From NCBI GenBank assembly GCA_006937955.1, contig SSNP01000017.1, positions 1,612,537 to 1,676,536 on the forward strand: a stretch of DNA of 64,000 nucleotides, read 5' to 3'. The DNA is from Pachypanchax playfairii (lineage: Eukaryota; Chordata; Actinopteri; Cyprinodontiformes; Aplocheilidae). The notes under the pieces were generated by a model that saw only the letters and a program-made list of their open reading frames with translations, was not told the DNA's origin and searched no databases. Both the position numbers and the translations under genes were made by a program. Below are positions 24,401 through 35,505 of this stretch, in pieces; within the stretch, counting starts at the first letter, position 1, and each line of letters starts with the position of its first letter.

Positions 24401-26579
24401 ATATCAAACTGACGTGACAACAAGGATATGAGGAGGCACAATGCAGCATCTAGATGTATTTATACTGAGGGAGTGAATATTTAAATATAAACTTAACATG
24501 ATTCCAAAATGCAAACGAAAAACACGTTACAAAACCAAAAAATACTATTAAACTACATAGCTCTGACATTTAGTATTATTAATTTATGAAAATTACATTA
24601 AAATATCCTCATTAAGTTTAAATTTATGTTACAGAATGTTCCTGGACTTGAATTTTAATGCAGTTTCCACATAAAACATTTGAAACTTTTGATTTTCTGT
24701 TTCTTTTTGCTACTCTGCATTAACTTTCTTTTTTATTCAGTGTTTAGCTATGCTGCCTCAAAATTATATGACGATTTTTAAACTAAAAAAGCAGGGCCTT
24801 AGTTACAAAAATATGTATTTTGACAAATCATCCAGACGAAATAACAATATGTACTGATCCATTTCAATATCGTAAAAACTGTGTCTGGAATTAATCATAT
24901 TTAATAAGCTTGTTAAAGTCCTGATGATGACAAAACATATTCGTTAAATATTGACATGACAGTTAAGAGCCCAACACAATCATTCAAGGCAATATAACCA
25001 CATTCATAAATGCTTGACTACATTTCTAAGTACCGACAGTACAGATAGTTTAAAAGGTTTTGATGCCAGTGGTTGGATATTTAGGTTGGGATATATCACA
25101 TATATTTGTAGACACAATGTACAAAAAATCCAAAACTAACTGAAGCCTTTGACTTTGTTTATGAGGTCTTAAATGATAATCGAAATAATATTTAAGTTGC
25201 CTGAAGCTCTACACTTATGTGATTGCAATGGGTCCTTTATTCCCAGTTGTTCCCATCTTCTCTGTGGTGCTCTCATTCTTCCTGATACATCATTGTTCTC
25301 TTTAAGCCATGTGTCCCTTATGACACTAAGTGGAAGAATAATGAACCCCTTAGCTACTTCCATGCCCCTGATGCACATGCTCCTCGGCAGCCACTTGTTT
25401 TTATTCTTAGAGATGTAAAAGGAAACCAATTAATTCCAAAGCTAGTAATAGACTCTCAAGTCGTTGATCTGAGTCCAAATGATAGACTGAGCCTGTTCTG
25501 AGCTGACCTCAAGATGCCGTTTGTGCTGTCTTCTCCTCCATACATATGCTCTTTACAACCATAGATGCTCTTCACATGCCAAATGGTGATTCTGCATTAT
25601 GAACACATAATACAGTGGCTGGAGATAATAATATAGCATCTGCCATCATGAGATAAAAGCCAAGCAAAGTAAACTTTCCATAAACAAGACACAAATGTAC
25701 AAAAGTCTGAAAGATATGGTTCTAATTAGCTCTTAGCTTTGAATATTATAGTGCTTTTCTTACTTGATGGGTGAGGATGTTGAAATGTTTCACATTCTGT
25801 CTTAATGCTCTTCATAACTATTATATAACTGAAAAACAGACAAACAGCTTGAATTTTAAGCAAGTATGTGAGCTGTTGATCTTAGTGAATCACGATGTCC
25901 AGAGGGAACGCCAGGATATTAAACCCCTTTGTGCACATTGTTAAACCCACACAGGTTCATTAAAATAAGAGTGCTGTGGTGCACATTACCTTTAGGGGTT
26001 GAGAGTGTGGGATGTGGCTAAGCTTTTTGTAATAGTAGGATCTAGGGCATGTAGACTGTTGATGGTCTGCTCTGCAACCGGCATGTGTATGTTGGTGCAT
26101 GTCGGCACCTCACAAATAGAGTCATTTAGTGCAAAAAGTTCTGTTCTTCCATCTCTCTGTGGGATTCAAACTTTGTTTCTCTTCATTTCTGTCATTATTT
26201 AAAATTCCTTACGTCACAAAGCTTTTAATAGCAAAGTTAGCCTCCAGAGGAATTAAACTGGGTAGCGGGTGAGAGAAAGAGCAACAAGGGTGGAAGAAAG
26301 AAGTAGATAGACAGTGTGCAGCAAAAAGAGATAAACATGAAGGCTTGATCAAGTGAGGACTGATTCAAAGGACAGAGGTCTGGAATAAATGAACAGCTGA
26401 GCAGAACTGAAAAATATGTTTCTCTTCTAAAAACAAAAGCAATAGAGATAAAGTGAAGTTAAACAGTCTCATGTGGAGAAACAACTAAAAGAGAAAGAAA
26501 GAGGTGATATTCTTTTTTTTAGCTCCACGTTTTGTAGTTTTTAAATGTGCTTTATAAGTAAACCAGAACTGACCAGACT
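21404..26579. other. Non-genic stretch
   Basis: No supported gene. It holds the longest open frame of the window (23280-23915, 211 codons, plus strand), which includes a lysine run from an A homopolymer at about 23646-23660 and shows no domain; I treat it as chance. The AT-rich interval 24100-25170 is plain. Around 25170-25430 both strands stay open for about 80 codons without recognisable content. Confidence 0.5.
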
Positions 26580-26738
26580 CGAGTGAGTTGTAAACTGATC
26601 ACCACCTGGTGGTGAGTTAGATCAGGTGACAGATACAGTACTCTGAGGTGTCGATCGGGGGCTTTCTGGGTATGTCTGGCAGAGGTCCCAGTCTATAAGA
26701 TCTCCAACTCCTGCTCCCTGAAGAGCTTTTCCTTTATA
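26580..26738 (+). pseudogene. Rex3-type LINE endonuclease fragment
   Basis: The segment GTAAACTGATCACCACCTGG followed by TGGTGAGTTAGATCAGG, then a CTTTCTGGGTATGTCTGGCA-type region and a CTCCAACTCCTGCTCCCTGA segment, matches the end of the Rex3 apurinic endonuclease domain and the start of the linker to the RT. The SDHHLV-type motif of APE endonucleases corresponds to the TGATCACCACCTGGTG core. It lies upstream of the Rex3 3' end at 27316-27680 in the same orientation, so both are probably parts of one insertion whose RT domain is lost. Confidence 0.75.
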
Positions 26739-26888
26739 TTAAAGGAGAAGAATGTGAAGCACTAATGGGTCATGATCTCAGTTTCCATTTCTGATGTAGC
26801 TGTAAAGACCCAGAGATGGAAAAGATTCACCATGAGTCTTATTTATATGCCTTCATATGCACATGGAGCATATAAACTGTTAGATGAT

Positions 26889-26909
26889 AATACTACTACT
26901 AATAATAAC

Positions 26910-26951
<42 letters not shown>

Positions 26952-26999
26952 ATAATAATAATAATAGTAATATTTAATAATAATAATCATCATCATCGT
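26889..26999. repeat. Compound trinucleotide microsatellite
   Basis: Successive TAC/ACT, TAA and CAT arrays (about 26889-26950, 26951-26990 and 26985-26999) with short interruptions. It lies between the two Rex3 pieces. Confidence 0.93.
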
Positions 27000-27116
27000 A
27001 ATACAAGTTATACTAGAACAACATACAAGTCAGATGTTGTGAATATACTGCTAGATCAAAAAAGGGAAGTTTTTGGTTCATGTTCCAGTCCTCACCTGTA
27101 GTTATAAGATGACCCA

Positions 27117-27311
27117 ACTATCCTGCATGTTTTAGAAGCACCCCTGGTTTAACACATCTGGTTTAAATTGATGGATGATTAACAGGCTTCTGCTAAACTT
27201 GGCAACATGCTGAGAAGGTGAATAAAACATTTGGATTAGGTGTGTTCAAACAGGAAAACATCTAAAAAATTCAGGACAGTTGAGCCGTAGGAACCGGATT
27301 GGGAGACACTG
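27117..27311. mobile_element. Inverted-repeat dispersed element
   Basis: The left half has TCCTGCATGTTTTAGA and TAACACATCTGGTTTAAAT. The right half has the complementary order ATTAGGTGTGTTCAAACAGG, AAAACATCTAAAA, TTCAGGAC, so the element is largely self-complementary. It ends near GAACCGGATTGGGAGACAC. It matches a widespread teleost non-autonomous element also present at 31024-31176. No coding capacity. It sits immediately before the Rex3 3' fragment. Confidence 0.65.
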
Positions 27312-27315
27312 ACTA

Positions 27316-27680
27316 AAAGAAAGAGATTAAAAATTGAAGTAGCTGAAATGAAATTCCTCTGCAGAGTGACTGGACTCACCTTTAGGAGAAGGGTGAGGAG
27401 TGCAGCTATTCAGGAAGAGCTTAGAGCTGCATCTTCTCAGTTAAATCAAAAAGAGACCCGTTGAGGTGGTTTGACTAACTTGTAAAGTTGCTCTATGGAG
27501 GTTCCTGAGGACATGTTACTGGCATGTTCCACTGGGGGGGGGGGGCTCAGAGCTGACCCTTGTCTTGTTGATAAGATTATGACTTGTTATTGACTTGGGA
27601 TGGCTAGAAAGTCTCCCAGTTGCTAAGTGCGAAGAAGCTGGGAAGATGAAGTTATGGGGATCTCCTTAAGCTATTATCCC
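27316..27680 (+). pseudogene. Rex3 LINE 3' end (RT C-terminus)
   Basis: Conceptual translation of the plus strand, with breaks, gives VAEMKFLCRVTGLTFRRRVR, then a SAAIQEELRA-like segment and RPVEVV, matching the terminal part of Rex3 reverse transcriptase after the GHELWVM motif. Stops and shifts are frequent, including a run of 12 G at 27534-27545. The fragment runs into a long GGAT array, exactly where Rex3 elements end in tandem GATG repeats. It is a non-functional 5'-truncated insertion. Confidence 0.8.
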
Positions 27681-27957
27681 GGATGGATGGATGGATGGAT
27701 GGATGGATGGATGGATGGATGGATGGATGGATGGATGGATGGATGGATGGATGGATGGATGGATGGATGGATAGATGGATGGATGGATGGTTGATGAATG
27801 GATGAATGAATGGATGGATGGATGGATGGATGGATGGATGGATGGATGGATGGATGGATGGATGGATGGATGGATGGATGGATGGATGGATGGATGGATG
27901 GATGGTTGATGAATGGATGGATGGATGGATGGATGGATGGATGGATGGATGGNATGG
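27681..27957 (+). repeat. GGAT tetranucleotide array (Rex3 3' tail)
   Basis: About 277 bp of GGAT units with a few variants: GGATAGATGG near 27770, TTGATGAATG at 27791-27800 and again at 27906-27915. An undetermined base (N) lies at 27953. GATG tandem repeats are the known 3' terminus of Rex3, and the array follows the Rex3 3' coding end directly. All reading frames across it on both strands are artefacts of the repeat. Later replication slippage has probably expanded the tail. Confidence 0.93.
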
Positions 27958-30900
27958 AAATGTTGGAAGAAACTGCAGCGAACCACATCTGTTACTGTTG
28001 CTTTTATCTGAGAGTTCATGTTCTGAATAATTACACCACTAAGTATTAAGAAAACATTTGCTTTAGTTTCACTGTGTTCACATTCTTATGTTTGCAGGTA
28101 AAATAAATTACCTTTATGTTTGACAAGTTATTGGATCATTCTCAGTCAATGAAAAACATGCTTTTCCAATCAAGCTGTAGATAATAAAATCACTTGGCTG
28201 GAAACAAAGATGTCTCTGCTGTACTGAAGAAGGCGAACAGGCAGGACACAAATGCAGTGATTGTAGTCTAACCTTTGGGACCTTGCTTTCCTCCAGGGCC
28301 ACTGCTCCCACTGAGACATAATTACAACAGCAACCAGCCCTCAAACAGTCATATCTGATTCTAGTTTAAACACTTGGGCAAATTTAATTGAAATAAGAAT
28401 TTTTCTTTGAAAATGATCCTGTATTATACTCCCTTCAGTGATATAAGTCACAATGGGTAGCTGCACCCAAGTGATGATTACAGAGCTGATAGGATGCTTA
28501 CTCTAGCTGCCACAGCAGCTTAACCAATTACCCACTAAATACAGGATGGATCACAGCAGGATAACCTGGAGGGTCACACATAGAGCTTCTGGGTATAAAC
28601 AACAAGAGGAGGAGGTAGATGAGGTTACTATCCCATTTTCTTTACTAGCACACACTTAAAATGTGTGGGCACATCTGTGATCTGTTAGCAGTGGTGTTGT
28701 TCTCATAAGAGAGGGTCACAACAGAAATTGCTTTAAAGTTATTGCACCTTTTTGAGGCTAGTTTCCTTCGCCAAGCCCCCTTTCCTTAATTTGTCCCTAA
28801 TGCAAATGTTGCAATTGATGTTTTCTCCATCTCCAACCTTTTATTCCACAGCAGTGATACGTGACTGAAAAGTGTTGCAGTTGGATCATTTGTAGAAATC
28901 CTGTGTTGAATAAACCAAAACAGAAAATGTCAGTGTGTCAGGCTACAAATTGCTTTACTACAGTGATATTCGTTCTGCTACAGGTGACAAACATGCATCA
29001 CGTTTAGGTTTTTTGGGAGCAGCAATTCAAGGATGCATTCAATTTTACTTTATAATAGCAACTGTTGTATGTTTTTCCTTTTGTAGATGATGCAGAAAAA
29101 AGCAGCAGCTTTAAAGATAACATATTCCTGATTGTATTTAAATTACCTCAAAGGGCATTGGATATCCACAGTGCAACCTCTCTGTAGTAAGCTTATTTTA
29201 CATATATCACAAAACATTAAAAGTGAATACATTTATAGATATTTTCTCACTGAAGATAAAATTTGTAACATAATTTAGCATTATGTGAAGAAACCTGGTG
29301 CAACTTGCAGCTTTGAAAAAAATCTGAGCTGGAATTAATAGTTTGATGGCAGCTTACATTGTATTTACATAGAAATGTTCAATATAAAAAATGTTATCCT
29401 TCAAGAAGATAGTTTCAGTATCCTCCTTAAGCCTTGAAATCTGAAGCAGAATTATAACATCTTGAGTGCCCTGTATTTGTGAGCAGTACTTATTAGCTAA
29501 ATTGGTAAAAGACCTGTGAGAACTGGAGTAGCTAGTTGAAGAGATGCAAGATATTAATATGCAAATTGCTGAATAATTTTTGCTTTCTATGCCAAAACAT
29601 TTCTGAATGCTGGATGTGCAGTCGTAGCTTTGCTTTTTTAGGATGTAGAGTAAGAGGAAATCCCTAAAGTTTATAAACTGAGACTCTGTGCTGAATTGTG
29701 AGGTTTTTTAAAAGCTAAATTGTTTTACTGTAACTGTGCAAATTAATTTTTGTATTGGTAGAACTGATTAATAGCCTCTCCTCAGATATATTATGGTTAT
29801 TTTGTGCTTCTGGGTTGGTCTATAACAGTAAAACAGATTGCAGCAGGAAATGTTCACCACTACAGCAGAGGACAGATTAAATAATTGGTTTACCTTGTAG
29901 TGTGTGTGTGTGTGTTTGTGTTGTAGTGTTTTTAGATTTGAGTTTCCAATGCATTTTATTTCTGTCTTTGAAAAAAAGCACTAATAATACCCGAATAAAT
30001 GAGCCCATACACCAGACTTATGAACAGACATAAGCAACTCTGGATGAATCAAGTGCATTTTCCCCTTTAACTGTACCAATTCACAATAAATCATTCATTA
30101 ATTTTTGCATCACACTAAGTCCTAACATGCAGATTTTAATCCCTCACTGGGCAGTGCGTACTTTTTCTTACTTAGTTTTACTTCTACTTCAAGTTAATAT
30201 TGTTAATAGCTGCAAGTGTCCAAAAAAATAACTTGTGGTAAAAAAAATCTTCTGATTCTCATGATTTTTTCAGGTTATCCACTGCCTTACAAAAACATCT
30301 TCAATGCCTCTTAACTGTCAGTAATTGCACAACTAACACTGTCCTGTTTGTACAAGGAGAGTAGGTGGAGCTGAGTCGTTAGTACACAGCAGTGCAGTGG
30401 CCTAAATGCTAGGCAGCACCTGTGAGCCATGTCTGGTTTGTTCAGACAGCGAGCAAAGCTAATTTTCACCTCATCTTCCTCCCTTATACTTAAAAGCTGC
30501 ACAGTCTGTATGCATTCATATCCCACAGCTAATGCACTAATGTAATGTGCAGACATTGCTAGTAGCAGTTGCTTACTTGTACGCTGTGTCAGTGTCTGGT
30601 TTTGTTCTAAAAAAAGCTTTTTATCCCTTTTTCTTGTTATGTTTAATATTGTTTTTTTTTACATGTCTTATTTGGAGATGTAACACCTCGGAATAGAAAC
30701 TTACAAGCACAAGCAACACATTTTTGTTTGCAAAGTCAGCAGTTAAACTGGGGCCTCTCCTTCTCAGATAAATGAGCGGGAGACAGGAAGAACCGCAATA
30801 GTATTTGTGAGAGCTGAAAAAGAAGAGAAAAGTAAGTTAGGAGGTTAGAATAAGTCAAAAGACTGCAGAACAAAGTACAGAATGGATTGTTTCATGATTC

Positions 30901-31023
30901 AGTGGATTTTATGTGAAAATTCACAGTCTACCTATATAGTCTACATGTAGTTCTGCCTCTGACTAACAAAAACACATATTGAGGTAGTGAATGACAGAAG
31001 AAATAAATTGTTGCACTGTGTGC
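27958..31023. other. Non-genic stretch
   Basis: No supported gene. A short GT run lies at 29899-29914. The part 28440-28600 is repeat-free and balanced in composition and could be a conserved element. A TGAGGTAGT string at about 30980 is not a let-7 gene. Confidence 0.5.
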
Positions 31024-31176
31024 TGTTTTATATGTTTTAGATGTTTCTCTGTTTCAACACACCTAATTTAAAGATGTGCTGAACATGTAATTCAGCCATT
31101 AAACCAGGTGTGTTAGAGCAGGAAAACAACTAAAACATCCAAAATGTGGACCTCAGTGGCCAAGATTAGACATCAC
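31024..31176. mobile_element. Inverted-repeat dispersed element, second copy
   Basis: The left half has ATGTTTTAGATGTTTCTCTG and TCAACACACCTAATTTA. The right half has TAAACCAGGTGTGTTAGAGC, AGGAAAACAACTAAAACATC and a GACCTCAGTGGCCAAGATTA end. The two halves are inverted copies of each other. It is the same family as 27117-27311. Confidence 0.7.
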
Positions 31177-33024
31177 TTGTGTGTGCACTTTAAGGTTCTC
31201 TATAATTACATACACAGAACGGATATTGACCTTCTGATTTGAAGCCTGATACTTTGAAGCTTCAGGTTCATCATTTAGCCAGTGGAATAGTTTAATGGAT
31301 AAATTATCCATGACAAAAAGTGACCTGGTCCACAGTAATACAGAATAATCATAAGTTAGTCTTTTGAGTGTGTCTAAGAGACTGTGCAAGAAGGAAATAC
31401 AAACATTCTCGGTGGTCCTTTCTACAGACAACCTTTCATAGGTCATGAATCTAAATTTAGATGAATTTGTTTGTAATCTTGGTATTGTCATTTGGAAAGT
31501 CTTACTCTTTGACTTATTAGCTTATTTATGTTTACCCTTGCCCATCCTGGCTAAATCTAAAAGACCAAAACATTATTTTCTTAGGAATTCATGTTGAAAC
31601 AATACCTATTCTGCTGCATCATTCTGCACCAGCACAGCCCTGCATTCTGATATTAAGTTTCACCCTAACAAAATCTACTAGATGCAGGAGTTAAAGGGAT
31701 AGACACACAATAACAGACACACACACAGCAAAGCTACAGCTTTTTCATTTTCATCACATTTCACCTAATTCTATATTTAATGAAGTCATTTATTCAACAT
31801 ATTTCCTCTAAGCAAAATATATTGTGTGTGTGTGAATGTTTGTCATACGTGACTTTCTATCTTTTAAAAGGTTCATCGTGTCTATCCGTTCTCAATCCCT
31901 TTGGGACATTAAACATGACAAAAGTGCTTCAGGTCTCCCTTACTCAAAATCTATTTCCCTCTAAGGAAGAGAATGTTGATGTCAATATGACTATGTGAGT
32001 GGATGAAAAGAGGAAAAGTTGAGCTAGCCTGGCAGCCACTGGATTATGGAGGGAGAGAAAGGAAGAGCAGGGTAACAAGGAGAGGGAGCATCAGGGAGAG
32101 AAAGGCCTTTCATCTCTCTCTGACGTCTTCAAAGACAATGAACCTCACCCACTGCGCTGTGTTGACATTAACAAATGCACTCTGCAAGCACACAACGAGC
32201 CAAACATCTCAAAGCATACACACGCTGCACACACACACACATCCCACCTCTTGCACACGCTACGTGTTCTCTACGTAAATGAATCAGTGAGGACTCTCTT
32301 GTTAATGTAAACAGTTTTCACACTTCTCCAAGCTTCAAGTGGACGAGCAGCACTCGTGCAGCTGATTGTGGTTACAAGTTGCTGATTATTAACACACATG
32401 TCCGAGGCTGACTTCTATACTTCTATACCTTTCACTCTACTGTCCGCCTCACAGATGTTAGAGGAAATGCTTTCCAATGAACTTATATGTCGAGGGCAAA
32501 GCAAGATGCAATTTAACTTGAGTATCAGTGTTTTACAACTTTTTAAAAAGAGTTTTCATTCATAATGAAGCGTTTCCTGTAATTTGCTGGACAAAGACAG
32601 ATGTCTAAAGTGAATGTAATCGTTTACTGCTGCTTATATCTACAACATATTGTGTATTTTAAAGTATTTATTTAGCTTTAAATCATGTCAAAGAACTATC
32701 CATTTTTAAAATATCAGTTTTGCTAAAAATAATTATGCACTCACACAATGGATTTTTTTTTCTAGAGAACAGAAGGAGTTATACATAAAACAAACAAAAA
32801 AATATAGATAAAAAGTGTAATGGATAATTTTTCAACTTTCTAATAGGATCTCATGATTCAATAAAAATTGCATGATTTGATATTTATTTTGCAACATTTA
32901 AAGTTTCATTTAAATTTATAGGAATCTACAACTAGACTGGCAGTTTGTTAAGGGTTGTGTTAAGGTAGGAATTATAGATATTGAAGATTGGGGAGGCTGT
33001 TCTTTCCCATCATGCCTTACCAAA
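31177..33024. other. Non-genic stretch
   Basis: No supported gene. Short CA-rich blocks occur at 31704-31727 and 32210-32242. The frame at 32003-32278 is composed of such repeats and basic residues and has no domain. Confidence 0.5.
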
Positions 33025-33690
33025 GGTTTTCATGGCCAAAATGGCATTAAAGTCCACCAGAAAATGGCAGAATCCCCTGATGGCAACTCCTCCAGCACAC
33101 CAGAGACTCCAAGAAGGTTACGTGGTAACATGAACTGCTATTTGGTGTGTACAGCAGTCAGAATCTTCCCCCTGCTGGAGCCACAGAGAGGTGACCCTCT
33201 TGTTAACTGGGGAAAACTCCAACACTGAGCTGCTCAGTCAGGAGCTGATACCTTGCCCCCTGGGAGACTCCATAGTAGGAGAAAGTCCAGCTCCTCTCCA
33301 GGAGTTGGGTTCCCAACTCTAAGTGGTGAGCCCAACTATATCTAATTGGTATCTCTCGACCTCCCACACAAGTTCTGGCTCATTTTACAGGCAAAAGGGT
33401 GACAATCCACCTTTCTAGAGTCAGGTTCTAACACTGACGATCAGAATGCCAAGGCCCCACCTTAGCCGGCCACCTGGCTAACTATGCACCTGAGTTTCGT
33501 CACCTAAGATGGTGAGTCCATGTGAAGGTGGCTTCCTGTAGCTTTTATAGGTGCAGCAGAACCTCAGGAGCCAGGGCTTAACCACAAGGTGCCTGACTCA
33601 CAGACCTCTTGTGCTCTGTTCTCCCCATTTTGGGTGAGGTTACGATAGGTTAAGATAGTGATTCAGCCTGCCATATTGCAGCAACCTGGC
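33025..33690 (-). pseudogene. Rex3-type LINE endonuclease fragment
   Basis: On the minus strand the order of segments is GGAGGTCGAGAGATACCAAT, AGATATAGTTGGGCTCACCA, a CTCCTGGAGAGGAGCTGGAC segment, then CCAGTTAACAAGAGGGTCAC, a TGACTGCTGTACACACCAAA segment and CTCCTGGTGG-type loop bases. This matches the N-terminal two-thirds of the Rex3 endonuclease (apurinic-type, with the HQE and VYAP-like blocks). About 33025-33470 is clear. From 33470 to 33690 the sequence is probably the 5' part of the element but less certain. Stops and indels make it non-functional. It stops before the region that is present at 26580-26738. Confidence 0.72.
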
Positions 33691-35284
33691 TGCCATAGTG
33701 CCAAAAGATTATTAGATAAATACTTAGATAAAAGCTTTCATATATATTATGTTGATGGCTTTGAGTGAAAAAAGCATCATATGATGCATCAAATGCAACA
33801 TTTTATGTGTGCGTACACTAAAATTAAAGCTGAAAGCCTTATTTACCAAACTATGAATTTAACCATTGTCATATTACTCCTATTTTCATAGTTTTGTCAA
33901 ACCAGAAAGGAAGCTGAGTTAAACCCTCTGGTGTGGGCTGCAGATGTGGTTTGATGAACTGCTTAACTATTTTAATTGCAAACTTTTTACATGAAATACA
34001 ACCATTGTTTTTGCAGATACTTTTGTATTTTTTAGTATTAAAATAAAAACTGCTGTGTTAGGATTTTTTTAGACTATTGTAGTGTAAATAGATGAATTGG
34101 TGTCCAGATTAAGAAAAAGGCAGCATATCTTTTGACACGGTTTGAGAAGAATTGTTCACACACCTTTTTTTTTTTTTTTGCGGTATCTCTGCTCAAGGCT
34201 CTTTGCAGTTAGCTGCTTGTTTTGAGAGCAGAACATGTTCTAGTTATGTATCCCTCCCTGTTTCTGTCTCTGTCTACACCACTGAGAATCTCCTGATAAA
34301 AACACTGCAGGGCACAGACCTGATATGTATTTATATGGCCATGTGTTTAACCATGTTTGTTTTTCAAGCTGGTGTTTTCGACAGGCAGGGATGGTGAATT
34401 GGTGAATGACAGATCGGATGCCATCTTAAAACAACAACAACAAAATATGCTAATTGTTGAGAAACCGCAAGTTCTTGTTTGTTTGAATTTTCTGCTGCAG
34501 TCAAATGAAGAATTTGATTAAAAAACAAAATATGAAAGAATGATCAAGATCAGGGTTTTATTTGACTTCTGAGGATTGTGTGTGAGTATGTGTGAATAGA
34601 TGGCTTTTTGGGGAAAGTTTTACTTCAGTTTTTTCAGTTTATCTGACTTTCCTCTCACTTCTAGTCAAATTTGCAATTAGTTAAATAATTTTTGAGGAAA
34701 GTTTTGCTCAAGAATTTTCTCATGCATTTGCTCTATGAGTGTTTTCTTTCTTTTAAAATGAACACACACTTTACTGAGCTCATATTACTGGAACGTCTGT
34801 GTCTAAATGTTATTATCCAAGGATCTAATGACACGGATGTGGGATTAGGAGTTTATTTATCAAAGTCAAACTAATTTAGAGACTCATTGGAGACAAAGAG
34901 TGCACTTCAAATACCTGAACAAGTAACCAGGTTCATGCTCATTGGATCCGTGTTTGTCCTGGGTGGTTTCTGATTATCTGAACATTTCAGTCTGAGATTG
35001 TGCGCTAATTTGTTCTGTTCCTAGAAGACTGATCTGGTCATTATTAAAAAGAACTACTTGTAGATCAGTGCTGCTTTAGAATGTCAGCCACAGAACTGGA
35101 CATCCCAGCTATTTCTTACCTCTCAATCAATTTAAGTATAAATTTAGACACGAAGACTGTCTTGGTAGTTTGAATGTTTTATAATAGCTATGTTATACAT
35201 ACCATTGATCTGCTTTGAAGTAAGAAGACAAGCGATATGTAGCAATAACAGGTTCTTCATGTTTTGTTTCGTTTTGTTTTTACA
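33691..35284. other. Non-genic stretch
   Basis: No supported gene or recognised element. T run at 34167-34180, short ACA repeats near 34432-34443. Confidence 0.5.
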
Positions 35285-35505
35285 TGCGTGTCGGCTGGGA
35301 GCTTTTTGCATGGTGTTTTCATGTTCTCCGCTTGCATGTGTGGGATTCCTTCTGGCACAGCAGTTTCCCCCTAAAGACCAAAAAACATGCATGTTGGGTT
35401 AACTGGCATTAAGTTGGCTCTAAATGTTTGTTTCTATGTGGCCCTGTGTTGGACTGGCGACCTGTCCAGCATGTCCCTGCCTCTCATTCAATGACAGCTG
35501 TAGAA
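35285..35505 (+). repeat. Common teleost dispersed repeat, 5'-truncated
   Basis: Landmarks in order: TGTTTTCATGTTCTCCGCTT, GCATGTGTGGGATTCCTTCT, AAAACATGCATGTTGGGTTA, TGTGGCCCTGTGTTGGACTG, GCGACCTGTCCAGCATGTCC and CATTCAATGACAGCTG. It is the same family as 19950-20275 and lacks the head. Confidence 0.78.

Noticed and set aside
27681..27957. Regularly spaced repeat that could be mistaken for a CRISPR-like array
   Set aside because: It is a tetranucleotide tandem array with no spacers, in a vertebrate genome, and is explained by the Rex3 tail.
27666..28049. Long open frames on both strands encoding histidine-proline-serine and glycine-tryptophan-methionine repeats
   Set aside because: They are translations of the GGAT microsatellite and cross an N; no gene is supported.
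30979..30992. TGAGGTAGT string resembling the let-7 5' end
   Set aside because: The match stops after nine bases and no hairpin partner is visible.
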